Of a DNA stretch of 18,583 nucleotides, positions 1-7,556 are shown one piece after another. Both the position numbers and the translations under genes were made by a program. The stretch is from Candidatus Lindowiibacteriota bacterium. GTDB taxonomy: Bacteria; Lindowbacteria; 2-12-FULL-62-27. The notes under the pieces were generated by a model. It was not told where the DNA came from, did no database searches, and saw nothing but the letters and a program-made list of their open reading frames with translations. The first letter of the stretch is position 1. Each line of letters starts with the position of its first letter. Location: positions 1 through 18,583 of the forward strand of contig JAHFCY010000035.1 in the NCBI GenBank assembly GCA_023249255.1. The letters are read 5' to 3'.

Positions 1-1
1 G

Positions 2-904
2 CTCTATCTAAATGGCACTGACTACGTTCTCTTTGATATTTGTTTCGCGTATCTGGCAAAACATAATCGGAACCATTTCGGCGATGCGTCATCCGTCGTC
101 GACTTCGTGAAATGGATGCGGGCTACGAAACACAGCGAGCGGACGATTGAGATGTGCCTGCGTCTGTTGAAAGTTGTGTATGGGATTGGAGTTTCACGAG
201 GATTTTATAAAATCAACCCAGTTCTCGACGCCAAAAAAAATCAGGTTTTGGCAACACAGATACGGAAATTGCCGCAGGAAAAAAGTAACCCGGCAATGCG
301 AAAAGAATTGACGACTGCGGATAGGCAAAAAATATCCGAGGTTGTTAAAAAATGGCGTGACCCGCGAGCGGTGTGGGTCGGGTTAAACGTATGGATGGGT
401 CTACGTCCATCGGTATTCAACAAGATTTGCTTCGAAGATTTCGATGTGACATCCGGCATCCTGTGGATACGTCCGGGCTTCCATAAATCAGAGAAATACC
501 GCAAAGCAAGTGACCCGACGCCGTCGCTTGTCCCTCCCGAAGCATTTGAACTCTTGGAAGGCTATGCGCGAAAAATTGGCATTGGCTTCACAAGGGAAAA
601 AGGATTCGTCGCTACGAGTGGACTACCCATACTGGGTTTATTTCTGCGGCGTCCGCTGGGGCGTTCGACAATGCGTCGGACATGGAGAGCCGTCCTGCAA
701 AGGGCGGGAGTTGAATATGCCGCTCCGTATGCCGCCAGAATTACGATGATTAATGAGATGGTGAGCGCAGGAATAAATGTCAGAGATATTGCGACCCACA
801 TGGGCAATACCCCTGAAACGATCTACAAATGTTACGTGAAGGCGTCGTCCGTCAAAGACATTCAAAACATGGCGGCTAAATTGCAAATTCGTCGGGCGGC
901 GTGA
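2..904 (+). CDS. Tyrosine recombinase (phage-type integrase), 5' end missing
   Basis: Likely site-specific DNA recombinase that integrates and excises the element to the left. The frame is open from the first bases of the window, so the true start lies outside; a GTG at 107 is only an internal candidate. The catalytic half is readable: the first catalytic Arg in the motif MGLRPSVF (codon at 404), the second Arg in PYAARITMINEM (codon at 737), and the nucleophile Tyr in TIYKCYVKA (codon at 833), ten residues after the Gly of HMGNTPE, which is the family spacing. Two positions are unusual: the usual His of HxxR reads Tyr, and the His/Trp after the late Gly reads Asn. The N-terminal part resembles a SAM-like core-binding domain only weakly. 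The gene ends 85 bp before a tRNA 3' fragment, the classic place for an integrase. I am sure of the family, less sure that it is active. Confidence 0.88.
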   Translation, partial: LYLNGTDYVLFDICFAYLAKHNRNHFGDASSVVDFVKWMRATKHSERTIEMCLRLLKVVYGIGVSRGFYKINPVLDAKKNQVLATQIRKLPQEKSNPAMRKELTTADRQKISEVVKKWRDPRAVWVGLNVWMGLRPSVFNKICFEDFDVTSGILWIRPGFHKSEKYRKASDPTPSLVPPEAFELLEGYARKIGIGFTREKGFVATSGLPILGLFLRRPLGRSTMRRTWRAVLQRAGVEYAAPYAARITMINEMVSAGINVRDIATHMGNTPETIYKCYVKASSVKDIQNMAAKLQIRRAA

Positions 905-989
905 TAAGAACGTTAGACCACCATTAGACAAGGATACTATCGACATGCGTGATAACCATGATAGTCAGTCAATAGAAATGTTTGAATCA

Positions 990-1036
990 CATGCTTCACA
1001 CGCATGAGGTCACAGGTTCGAATCCTGTAGCGCCCA
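990..1036 (+). other. 3' half of tRNA-Val(CAC), probable attachment site
   Basis: The segment has a perfect 5-bp anticodon stem (CATGC 990-994 with GCATG 1002-1006) around the 7-nt loop TTCACAC, giving anticodon CAC (Val). It continues with a 5-nt variable loop AGGTC, a 5-bp T stem (ACAGG/CCTGT) around TTCGAAT, the 3' acceptor strand AGCGCCC and discriminator A at 1036. No matching 5' acceptor strand GGGCGCT and no D arm are present where they should be (about 960-985), and CCA is not encoded. It is therefore only the 3' half of the gene, the part that tyrosine-recombinase elements usually carry or duplicate on integration. With an integrase gene ending just upstream, I infer that this is the element's right-hand attachment site and that an intact tRNA-Val lies to the left, outside the window. 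Confidence 0.8.
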
Positions 1037-1044
1037 TGTATCTT

Positions 1045-1074
1045 TTGACTGTATGCGGGTTCTATGGAAATATT
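1045..1074 (+). promoter_or_regulatory. Possible sigma70-type promoter for the trpC-like gene
   Basis: TTGACT at 1045-1050 (5 of 6 to the -35 consensus) is followed after 18 bp by AATATT at 1069-1074 (4 of 6 to the -10 consensus). It lies between the tRNA remnant and the trpC-like start, leaving a leader of roughly 55 nt. This is a consensus match by eye only. Confidence 0.35.
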
Positions 1075-1103
1075 AAGTGTGAAAGTTCCTGAAAAAAAAG
1101 GCT

Positions 1104-1128
1104 GCGGCCGTTATCTATCGGGGGCCGC
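1104..1128. other. GC-rich hairpin in the trpC-like leader
   Basis: GCGGCC (1104-1109) pairs with GGCCGC (1123-1128) across a 13-nt loop. Eight A residues (1092-1099) lie just before it, so read on the minus strand it resembles a rho-independent terminator with a T run. On the plus strand it sits in the leader of the trpC-like gene without a T run, so an attenuator is not supported. Confidence 0.3.
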
Positions 1129-1137
1129 CTAACACAT

Positions 1138-2046
1138 ATGTCTATAATCACAAGCATTCTCAAGAAAATGGAATCCAGGTTGGAGGAGCGGAAGTCTGCC
1201 CGACCCCTGGAAGAACTGAAAAGCAGGGCGGCAGACCGCGAACCGGTTCGTTCGTTTGGGAAAGCTCTTGCCTCGTCACCGTTTTCGGTGATTGCCGAAT
1301 TTAAAAAGAAATCACCCAGCCGGGGTGCCATGAATGCCGATAATCTCGACAACGCATTGGCTGTCTATAAATCCACCGATTGGATTTCAGCAGTATCCGT
1401 GTTGACAGATGTGGACTATTTTGGCGGATCCGTTGATGATTTGGAAATGGCGGGAAAGCGTACGGGGAAACCGATCCTTAGAAAGGATTTTATAAATTCT
1501 GAATATCAGGTATGGGAGTCAAGGGCATTTGGCGCTGATGCAATTCTGCTTATGGCGGGGTTGTTTATAGAATCGCCTTCCCAACTTTCTGATCTTCATC
1601 GATTGGCGCGTTCGATAGGGTTGGATGTCCTTGTCGAATTGGGAATGGTGGAAACCAGCCTGGAAGATCTGATCTCCATAGTGCCGCCGTCTGCGGAAAT
1701 TTTGGGAATCAACTCACGTCAGTTTAAGAATCGATATAGAAGGAGCAAAATTTTATCGAGTTTTATAGGTAAGGATTTGACGATCAACAAAAAATTTTAT
1801 GCGAAATATAGGCATCTGATTACAAACGGGAGGATTGCCGTTGCGGAAAGTGGTGTATCTACGGCGCAGGACCTCTCGGAAATAGAGGATCTGAAGTACA
1901 ATGCGGCTTTGATAGGCACCGCTTTTCTATCAAATGATAAAGGGTTGGAGAGTGTAGTTCAGGAGTTTGGAACTGTATTCCAGCCTCGGACTATGAGTGA
2001 GAATATTCAAAATATAGGTGATTTTCGTCCGGCCGATTACGCGTAA
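1138..2046 (+). CDS. trpC: Indole-3-glycerol-phosphate synthase (TrpC-like)
   Basis: Predicted to close the indole ring by converting carboxyphenylamino-deoxyribulose phosphate to indole-3-glycerol phosphate, in tryptophan or indole-derived biosynthesis, in the cytoplasm. All catalytic positions known from the family are present: E54 and K56 in AEFKKKSPSRG, K116 in LRKDFI, E167 in LVELG, N192 in GINSR, and E237-S238 in AESGV. The phosphate-binding end reads ALIGTAFL. The protein has 302 residues against about 255-275 usual; the surplus includes a C-terminal tail after about residue 275 that matches nothing I know. There is no clear ribosome binding site before the ATG, and no other in-frame ATG, GTG or TTG after the upstream stop at 1090. 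No other trp gene is near. The gene is visibly AT-richer than everything from 2120 onward, which together with the adjacent tRNA site suggests transfer or a role outside a normal trp operon. Confidence 0.9.
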   Translation: MSIITSILKKMESRLEERKSARPLEELKSRAADREPVRSFGKALASSPFSVIAEFKKKSPSRGAMNADNLDNALAVYKSTDWISAVSVLTDVDYFGGSVDDLEMAGKRTGKPILRKDFINSEYQVWESRAFGADAILLMAGLFIESPSQLSDLHRLARSIGLDVLVELGMVETSLEDLISIVPPSAEILGINSRQFKNRYRRSKILSSFIGKDLTINKKFYAKYRHLITNGRIAVAESGVSTAQDLSEIEDLKYNAALIGTAFLSNDKGLESVVQEFGTVFQPRTMSENIQNIGDFRPADYA

Positions 2047-2119
2047 ATTCAGCCCATCCCTGTATTTTATCCACACTCGCATTGTTCACAGCCGGCAATC
2101 GTTGGACAACTGAAACCGG

Positions 2120-2800
2120 ATGAATAGTCCGTTTGTCCTGGTCCACGGCGGATGGTGCGGCGGATGGGTCTGGGAGGATGTCGCGCCGATTCTTCGCGCC
2201 CGCTCGCGGATCGTGTTCACGCCGACGCTCACGGGTCTGGGTGATCGCGCTCATCTGGCCGACCCAAACGTTGATCTGGAGACGCACATTGACGACATCC
2301 TTGAGATTATCAGAACCGAAGAACTTTCGAATTTGATTCTCGTGGGTCACAGCTATGCGGGCATGGTGATCGCCGGAGTTGCGGATCGGGCGTTCGATCG
2401 ACTGCGTCACATCGTGTATCTCGACGCGATCGTTCCGGAAAACGGCGAATCGGATGCTGACGTGGTCGGACCGGAGCTTGTCGAGGATACCCGGAAAAAA
2501 TTGCGCGTCGCGGAGAAACCGTGGCTGATTCCGCCGCCGGTTGACAGTTCGCGACTCATGCCGCACCCGCTCAAGACCGTCCTTCAGCCGATTGTCCTTC
2601 GACATCAATCTGAAACCGCGCGCATTCCGCATACGTTCATCCATTGTGTCTCGGAGCCGAATCCCATGCCGGCGAAGCCGATCGCGAAATCGGCCGAACG
2701 CGCCCGCGCCCGCGGCTGGCGGATGGTGACGCTGAACGCGGATCACATGGCCATGAAAAGCGCGCCGCAGGCGATCTCGGAAATTTTGTTGGCGATATGA
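2120..2800 (+). CDS. Alpha/beta hydrolase, EstC/methyl-salicylate-esterase-like
   Basis: A cytoplasmic alpha/beta hydrolase of 226 residues with no signal peptide. The oxyanion region reads VLVHGGWCGGWVW (7-19), typical of the plant hydroxynitrile lyase/methyl-salicylate-esterase group and bacterial EstC-like esterases. The nucleophile elbow is GHSYAG (76-81) with Ser78, and the catalytic His is His209 in NADHMAM. The acid is not obvious: the usual Asp region (around FIHCVSEPNP, 173-182) carries Glu179 instead, so the third triad member is uncertain. The family cleaves small esters, but the substrate cannot be read from sequence. The stop overlaps the next gene's start as ATGA, implying translational coupling to the membrane protein downstream. 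Confidence 0.85.
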   Translation: MNSPFVLVHGGWCGGWVWEDVAPILRARSRIVFTPTLTGLGDRAHLADPNVDLETHIDDILEIIRTEELSNLILVGHSYAGMVIAGVADRAFDRLRHIVYLDAIVPENGESDADVVGPELVEDTRKKLRVAEKPWLIPPPVDSSRLMPHPLKTVLQPIVLRHQSETARIPHTFIHCVSEPNPMPAKPIAKSAERARARGWRMVTLNADHMAMKSAPQAISEILLAI

Positions 2801-4386
2801 CACCAAACGATCAGGATCGGCGGGAATCGGATCAACCGCGTCAGGGCGTCCGGCGGCGTTTTTGGAATCGCTGTTCCGAACCGAACAGTTATTGGCTGAC
2901 GCGGTTTATGATCCTGCGTCTTCTGGGGCTGGTGTACTTCGTCGCATTTCTTGTCGCTGCGGATCAAAACATCGCGCTGGTGGGCGAACGCGGATTGACT
3001 CCCGCCAGAATGTATCTGGAGCATGTCGGCGGGCAATATCCCTCCCGCTGGTCCGCCTTCGCGGAATTTCCGGGCGTTTTCTGGTTCGACGTCTCGGACA
3101 GATTCATCCTCGCGATTTCGTGGATCGGCGCGGGGTTGTCATTTCTCGTCATCATCGGGTTTGCCAATGCGATCGGGATGGCCCTGCTCTGGTTTTTGTA
3201 CATGTCGATCGTCCACATCGGACAGGTCTGGTACGGATTCGGCTGGGAAATCCAGCTTCTCGAAACCGGATTTCTGGCGATCTTTCTCTGCCCGCTCATC
3301 GACCCGCGCCCGTTTCCGAAATCTCCGCCGCCCGCCGCGGTGATCTGGCTCTTTCGCTGGCTCATCGCACGGATTATGATCGGCGCCGGCCTCATCAAAT
3401 TCCGCGGCGACGCCTGCTGGCGGGACCTCACGTGTCTCATGTACCATTACGAAACCCAGCCGATTCCCAATCCGCTCAGCCGCTATTTCCATTTCATGCC
3501 GGCGTGGTTTAACAAGGGTGGCGTCCTGTTCAATCATTTCACCGAACTTTGCGCGCCGTGGTTCATGATCGCGCCACGCCTGCTGCGCCACGCGGCCGGA
3601 TTGGTCATGATTTCGTTTCAGGTCATCCTGATTCTCAGCGGAAATCTTTCTTTTTTGAACTGGCTGACCCTCGTGCCCTGCCTTGGGTTCTTCGACGATT
3701 CATTCTGGAGAAAGATTTTGCCCGGATGGATCGTGACCCGATGCGATACCGCCGCCGCGCAGGCCGGATCCTCGCGCGCCCCGCAGATTGCGGGGTGGGT
3801 GTTGGCGTCCGTCGTCGCGTGGCTGAGCATCGCCCCGGTCAAAAATCTGTTTTCCACGCGGCAGATCATGAACACGTCCTTCAACCAGCTCCATCTCGTC
3901 AACACCTACGGCGCGTTCGGGTCGGTCGGAAAAACGCGGGCGGAAATCGTCATCGAAGGCACGCGGAATGAGACGCCCACGCCCGGGACGGTCTGGAAAG
4001 AATACGAATTCAAATGCAAACCGGGAAATCCAAACCGCAGTCCGTGTCTTATTTCTCCGTACCATGAACGCTTGGACTGGCTCATGTGGTTCGCGGCCAT
4101 GTCGTCTCCACAACAATACCCGTGGACGATCCATCTCATCTGGAAATTTCTTCACAACGATCCGTTGGCGCTGTCGTTGATCGAAACCAATCCGTTTCCC
4201 GACAGCCCGCCGAAATTCATCCGGGCCGAATTGTATCTGTATCAATTCGTCCCGCCGGGCGATCCGTCCGGCGCGGTATGGAAGAGAACCAGACTCCGGG
4301 ACTGGCTGCCTCCGCTATCGATCGATCATCCCGGTCTTCGAAAATTTCTTGCGGCCTATGGATGGATCGACGCGCGTTCGGGATGA
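2797..4386 (+). CDS. Lipase-maturation-factor-like membrane protein (LMF1 family)
   Basis: A 529-residue multi-pass membrane protein of the lipase maturation factor family, whose human member LMF1 helps fold dimeric lipases in the ER. The bacterial role is not established. Hallmarks are HYETQPIPNPLS (217-228) and VNTYGAFGSV (368-377), plus the C-terminal soluble part with ERLDWLMWF (424-432). Hydrophobic segments lie near residues 36-56, 103-140, 155-168, 181-200, 252-280, 284-298 and 331-347, with a soluble C-terminal domain after about 360. The frame is open further upstream, but the start at 2797 is chosen because it gives the ATGA overlap with the hydrolase and a sensible charged N-terminus; a start inside the hydrolase gene would add only shadow sequence. 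Coupling with an esterase-like gene is suggestive, because the family assists lipases, but the partner here is a predicted cytoplasmic enzyme. Confidence 0.88.
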   Translation: MTPNDQDRRESDQPRQGVRRRFWNRCSEPNSYWLTRFMILRLLGLVYFVAFLVAADQNIALVGERGLTPARMYLEHVGGQYPSRWSAFAEFPGVFWFDVSDRFILAISWIGAGLSFLVIIGFANAIGMALLWFLYMSIVHIGQVWYGFGWEIQLLETGFLAIFLCPLIDPRPFPKSPPPAAVIWLFRWLIARIMIGAGLIKFRGDACWRDLTCLMYHYETQPIPNPLSRYFHFMPAWFNKGGVLFNHFTELCAPWFMIAPRLLRHAAGLVMISFQVILILSGNLSFLNWLTLVPCLGFFDDSFWRKILPGWIVTRCDTAAAQAGSSRAPQIAGWVLASVVAWLSIAPVKNLFSTRQIMNTSFNQLHLVNTYGAFGSVGKTRAEIVIEGTRNETPTPGTVWKEYEFKCKPGNPNRSPCLISPYHERLDWLMWFAAMSSPQQYPWTIHLIWKFLHNDPLALSLIETNPFPDSPPKFIRAELYLYQFVPPGDPSGAVWKRTRLRDWLPPLSIDHPGLRKFLAAYGWIDARSG

Positions 4387-4420
4387 CAAGATCCCGCCGG
4401 CGTGTTAGTTCATTCGGACC

Positions 4421-5152
4421 ATGACGGACTCGATGACCGCCCAGCGACAGGCGGAACGATTCTTTGAAGACAAGCAATACGACAAGGCGCTGGAGGCGTA
4501 CCGGGCGCTCCATAAAGAAACCGGCGCCGCCAAATATATCTACAACACCGCCATCTGCCATTATCATCTGGCGCATTACACCGAGGCCGCGGCCCTGCTG
4601 GAAAACATCTGGGCCGACCGTGCGCTTGCTCCGGACAGCGGGATGTTTCTCGGATTCTGTTACCGGGCCATGAACCAGTTTATGCGCGGCCGAAATCATT
4701 TTCTCACGATGGCTGACGAAACGCGCGGCGAAACACGCGCCCGATGCCGTCTCATGGCCGCGATCCTGACAGACGAAAACGGTGATTCGGCCAAGGCCGA
4801 GGAGACGTATCGACAGCTCAAGGACGATCCCGACGTTTCCGGTCTGACTCGCGCGGACGTTTTTCGGCGGCTGGCGACCATTCAGGAAAACAAAAAAGAT
4901 CACATGCAGGCGTTGAGCCTGTACCGCGAATCGCTCGCGCACGACCCGGACGGCGAGGGGGCCCTCTCAGCCAAATTCCGGATGGCGGTTTGTCTCATCG
5001 AAATGGCCACGCCGGCGGAATCAGTGGAATTGCTGAAGGAGGTTGAGGCGAGCACCGCCGGAACATTTCTCGGCCAGAGCGCCGCGAAACTCAGGCAGGC
5101 GGTCGAATCGAGCGTCCGGCGCGCCGAACGCAACATCAAGTCGTACGAATAA
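4421..5152 (+). CDS. TPR-repeat protein
   Basis: A 243-residue soluble protein built from helical repeats. Tetratricopeptide-like units are readable at AERFFEDKQYDKALEAYRAL (about 11-30), YNTAICHYHLAHYTEAAALL (41-60), AAILTDENGDSAKAEETYRQ (about 113-132) and RRLATIQENKKDHMQALSLY (about 148-167), with a possible last unit around 184-206. There is no signal peptide or membrane segment, so it is probably a cytoplasmic scaffold for protein-protein contacts. The start ATG at 4421 lacks a strong ribosome binding site; a second in-frame ATG four codons later is equally possible. It follows the LMF-like gene by 34 bp and may share its transcript. A specific partner cannot be inferred. Confidence 0.8.
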   Translation: MTDSMTAQRQAERFFEDKQYDKALEAYRALHKETGAAKYIYNTAICHYHLAHYTEAAALLENIWADRALAPDSGMFLGFCYRAMNQFMRGRNHFLTMADETRGETRARCRLMAAILTDENGDSAKAEETYRQLKDDPDVSGLTRADVFRRLATIQENKKDHMQALSLYRESLAHDPDGEGALSAKFRMAVCLIEMATPAESVELLKEVEASTAGTFLGQSAAKLRQAVESSVRRAERNIKSYE

Positions 5153-5158
5153 CGTGCG

Positions 5159-5187
5159 TTGAAATTTCAGGGACGCGCAGATACCCT
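5159..5187 (+). promoter_or_regulatory. Possible promoter for the envelope operon
   Basis: TTGAAA (5159-5164) lies 17 bp before TACCCT (5182-5187). The -35 box is good but the -10 box is weak (3 of 6). The predicted transcription start falls almost on the ATG at 5197, which has no visible Shine-Dalgarno sequence, so the first message could be nearly leaderless. Confidence 0.28.
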
Positions 5188-5196
5188 CAGCCGAAT

Positions 5197-6423
5197 ATGG
5201 TCGACGTTCTGGTTTACACCAAATCGTATTGCCCTTATTGCCGGTGGGCAAAGGAATTGCTGTCGGCCAAGGGCGTGAAGTTTCAGGAGATCAATGTGGA
5301 ACGTAATAGTGCGACAGAATTGAAAATGCGCAAAGAATCGGGCCGGGACACGGTACCCCAGATTTTCATCGACGGCAAATCCCGCGGCGGATTCGAAGAC
5401 ATCGCCGATCTTGATCGCGCCGGCAAACTCGATGAACTCCTCGGTATTCGGTCGATCGGCGGAGGGTTGGAGGATTCTCCGACGGAGTCGCTCGTGATTT
5501 TAGGCAGTGGCGCGGCCGGTCTCACGGCCGCCATTTACGCCGCCCGCGCCAACCTGAACCCTCTTGTGATCGACGGTCTTCAGCCGGGCGGCCAGCTCAC
5601 GATCACGACCGACGTCGAAAATTATCCCGGATTTCCGGGCGGCGTGATGGGTCCTGAACTCATGGATCTCTTTCGAAAGCAGGCCGAGCGGTTCGGGACG
5701 CGAATTATATATGGAGAAGTGACCGGAACGGATTTTCGCCGCCGTCCCCTTGAGCTTAAGATGGGTGACGGAAAGACGCTCCGCACGCGGGCGTTGATCG
5801 TCGCGACCGGCGCGACGGCGAAATGGCTCGGCATCCCGGGCGAAGCGCCCGCTCCCGCCGGATACGGGGGCCGGGGCGTTTCGGCCTGCGCGACCTGCGA
5901 CGGCGCGTTTTTCAAAAATCAGGTCGTGGCGGTCGCCGGTGGCGGCGACACGGCCATGGAGGAGGCGAATTTTCTGACGCGATTCGTCTCGCAGTTGATC
6001 CTGATTCACCGCCGCGACAAATTTCGCGCGTCGAAAATCATGCAGGACCGCGTGCTGAAAAATCCCAAGGTCCGGGTTCGGTGGAACACGGAGGTCACAG
6101 AAGTTCTGGGGAACGGCAAAACGATGACGGGCATAAGGCTGAAATCGACTGCCGGCGCAGCCGAAGAAATCATGGAATGCCATGGATTTTTTGTCGCCAT
6201 CGGCCATCAGCCGAACACGGCGGCGTTTCGGGGCCAGCTCGATCTCGATGATGCGGGATACATCAAAACGAAATCCGGCAGTACGCGGACTGGCGTGCCC
6301 GGCGTGTTCGCGGCCGGCGACGTTGCCGATCGAATCTATCGGCAGGCCGTCACCGCGGCAGGCACGGGCTGCATGGCGGCGCTCGACGCCGAACGCTATT
6401 TGGAGGAAATTGCACATGGTTAA
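5197..6423 (+). CDS. Glutaredoxin-thioredoxin reductase fusion
   Basis: A 408-residue two-domain redox enzyme. Residues 1-85 form a glutaredoxin with the active site CPYC (12-15), the cis-Pro loop TVPQIF (52-57) and GGFED (64-68). Residues 97-408 form a low-molecular-weight, TrxB-like thioredoxin reductase: FAD-binding GSGAAG (103-108), redox-active CATC (231-234), NADPH-binding GGGDTA (248-253) with HRRDKFRAS, and the second FAD motif GVFAAGDVAD (369-378). The linker is about 12 residues. The likely reaction is NADPH to FAD to CATC disulfide to a thioredoxin or to the fused glutaredoxin, giving a self-contained disulfide reductase. Its stop overlaps the first skp-like gene by 8 bp, so it belongs to the envelope operon, perhaps supplying reducing power to oxidatively stressed envelope enzymes; that role is inference. 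Internal paired active sites argue against a chimeric assembly error. Confidence 0.92.
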   Translation: MVDVLVYTKSYCPYCRWAKELLSAKGVKFQEINVERNSATELKMRKESGRDTVPQIFIDGKSRGGFEDIADLDRAGKLDELLGIRSIGGGLEDSPTESLVILGSGAAGLTAAIYAARANLNPLVIDGLQPGGQLTITTDVENYPGFPGGVMGPELMDLFRKQAERFGTRIIYGEVTGTDFRRRPLELKMGDGKTLRTRALIVATGATAKWLGIPGEAPAPAGYGGRGVSACATCDGAFFKNQVVAVAGGGDTAMEEANFLTRFVSQLILIHRRDKFRASKIMQDRVLKNPKVRVRWNTEVTEVLGNGKTMTGIRLKSTAGAAEEIMECHGFFVAIGHQPNTAAFRGQLDLDDAGYIKTKSGSTRTGVPGVFAAGDVADRIYRQAVTAAGTGCMAALDAERYLEEIAHG

Positions 6424-6934
6424 GAATTTGATTCGAATATTTTTCTGTCTTGCATTTTTGCCTGTTGCCTCTCAGACCGCATCCGCCGAAAACCTGATCC
6501 GCATTGCGGTTGTCAATTTTGAGGAAGTGTCCATGAGTTTCGATGCATTTCAGTCGAAATTGAAGGACAACGACCAGAAAAAGGATCGCGTGGTGGAGAG
6601 CGTGACCAAGGCCAACGAGGAAATCCGGCGGATGGAGAAGGAGTTGTCGGCCGAGGCCGATCCGGTCCGTGTCCAGAGGCTCCAGGCGGTCATCGCCCAG
6701 CGCAAGGTCGAGTTGCAGACGTCGTACTATCAGTCGATGAACGTCCTCGACAAGGAACGTGAGACGATCATTTCCGAGTCGCGGAAGGCCATTTACGACG
6801 CGATCCGGGACATGGCGATTCAAAAGGGATTCAGTCTTGTATTTTCCGAAAATGAAATTTTGTATGCGTCCGAAAATTATGTCGACCTGACGGACGCGGT
6901 CGTTCAGCGGCTCAATCAGCCCAAAAAACCTTGA
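6416..6934 (+). CDS. OmpH/Skp-family periplasmic chaperone, copy 1
   Basis: A 172-residue Skp/OmpH-like chaperone that would hold unfolded outer-membrane proteins in the periplasm. The signal peptide is clear: MVKNLIR, a hydrophobic core, then cleavage after TASA (residue 24). The mature part starts IRIAVVNFEEV, the family's first beta strand, followed by a long charged coiled coil (about 45-125) and the closing strand FSLVFSENEILYAS. The start at 6416 is chosen for the GGAGG at 6402-6406 and the signal peptide; the frame extends upstream inside the reductase gene but that part is shadow. It overlaps the reductase stop as ATGGTTAA. It pairs with a second, divergent Skp gene right after it; heteromeric trimers are possible but not shown. 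Confidence 0.88.
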   Translation: MVKNLIRIFFCLAFLPVASQTASAENLIRIAVVNFEEVSMSFDAFQSKLKDNDQKKDRVVESVTKANEEIRRMEKELSAEADPVRVQRLQAVIAQRKVELQTSYYQSMNVLDKERETIISESRKAIYDAIRDMAIQKGFSLVFSENEILYASENYVDLTDAVVQRLNQPKKP

Positions 6935-6947
6935 GGAGGATACCATC

Positions 6948-7556
6948 ATGAACAAACTGACCGTTCGGCTCGCCCTCGCAGTTGTTCTGGCGGCGGCGGC
7001 TCTGATACCGGCACGAGCGGACGAACTGGTTGCGTCGGCCGGCAACATCCACGCCTGTTTCATCGATCTTCAGGAAGTGCTCGAGAATTACACCGACTAC
7101 GTGAAGGCCAAGACCGATCTGGAGGAGTGGGCCAAACCCAAGAAACAGCTGATCGAGAATCAGAAGGGTGAGATCGAGAAACTCGACAAGGCCCTCAAGA
7201 AAAATCTCCTTCTGTCGGAAGACGCCAAGAAGGAGAAGGAAAGCGAATTCAAGGAGAAGCTGGGCAATTACCAGGAAATGGTGGGACAGATTCAGACCGA
7301 TCTGTCTTCGAAGGAGGAGGAACTTCTGGCGCCGATCAAAGAGTCATTGAGCAAGACGATCGAGGAGATTTCCAAGGCGCGCGGATTTAATGTCGTCTTC
7401 GACGCCTCGGCGCCCGGCGGCCGGCCGATCCTGTATATCGACGATTCGCTCGATATCACCAAACTGGTTGTTGACAAAGTGAAAGCAAATTCGTCGGCGG
7501 ACAAATCCGACAAGCCTGACAAGAAAGACAAGCCGGCCGCACCGGAGAAGAAGTAA
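6948..7556 (+). CDS. OmpH/Skp-family periplasmic chaperone, copy 2
   Basis: A second Skp/OmpH-like chaperone of 202 residues, only distantly similar to copy 1. It has a signal peptide with predicted cleavage after PARA (residue 24), the strand HACFIDLQEVLENY, a long lysine/glutamate-rich coiled coil (about 55-145), and the C-terminal strand region FNVVFDASAPGGRPILYIDDSLDI. Unlike copy 1 it ends in a low-complexity Lys/Asp/Pro tail (after about 180), which may be flexible and basic. A strong AGGAGG lies 8 bp before the ATG, better than for most genes here, suggesting higher translation. The stop is followed directly by the lpxD start. Position before lpxD matches the common skp-lpxD order. Confidence 0.88.
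   Translation: MNKLTVRLALAVVLAAAALIPARADELVASAGNIHACFIDLQEVLENYTDYVKAKTDLEEWAKPKKQLIENQKGEIEKLDKALKKNLLLSEDAKKEKESEFKEKLGNYQEMVGQIQTDLSSKEEELLAPIKESLSKTIEEISKARGFNVVFDASAPGGRPILYIDDSLDITKLVVDKVKANSSADKSDKPDKKDKPAAPEKK

Noticed and set aside
964-1036. A complete tRNA-Val
   Set aside because: No 5' acceptor strand or D arm is present; only the 3' half can be supported.
1991-2806. A 271-codon minus-strand frame across the hydrolase
   Set aside because: Antisense to a hydrolase with an intact nucleophile elbow; no domain is readable.
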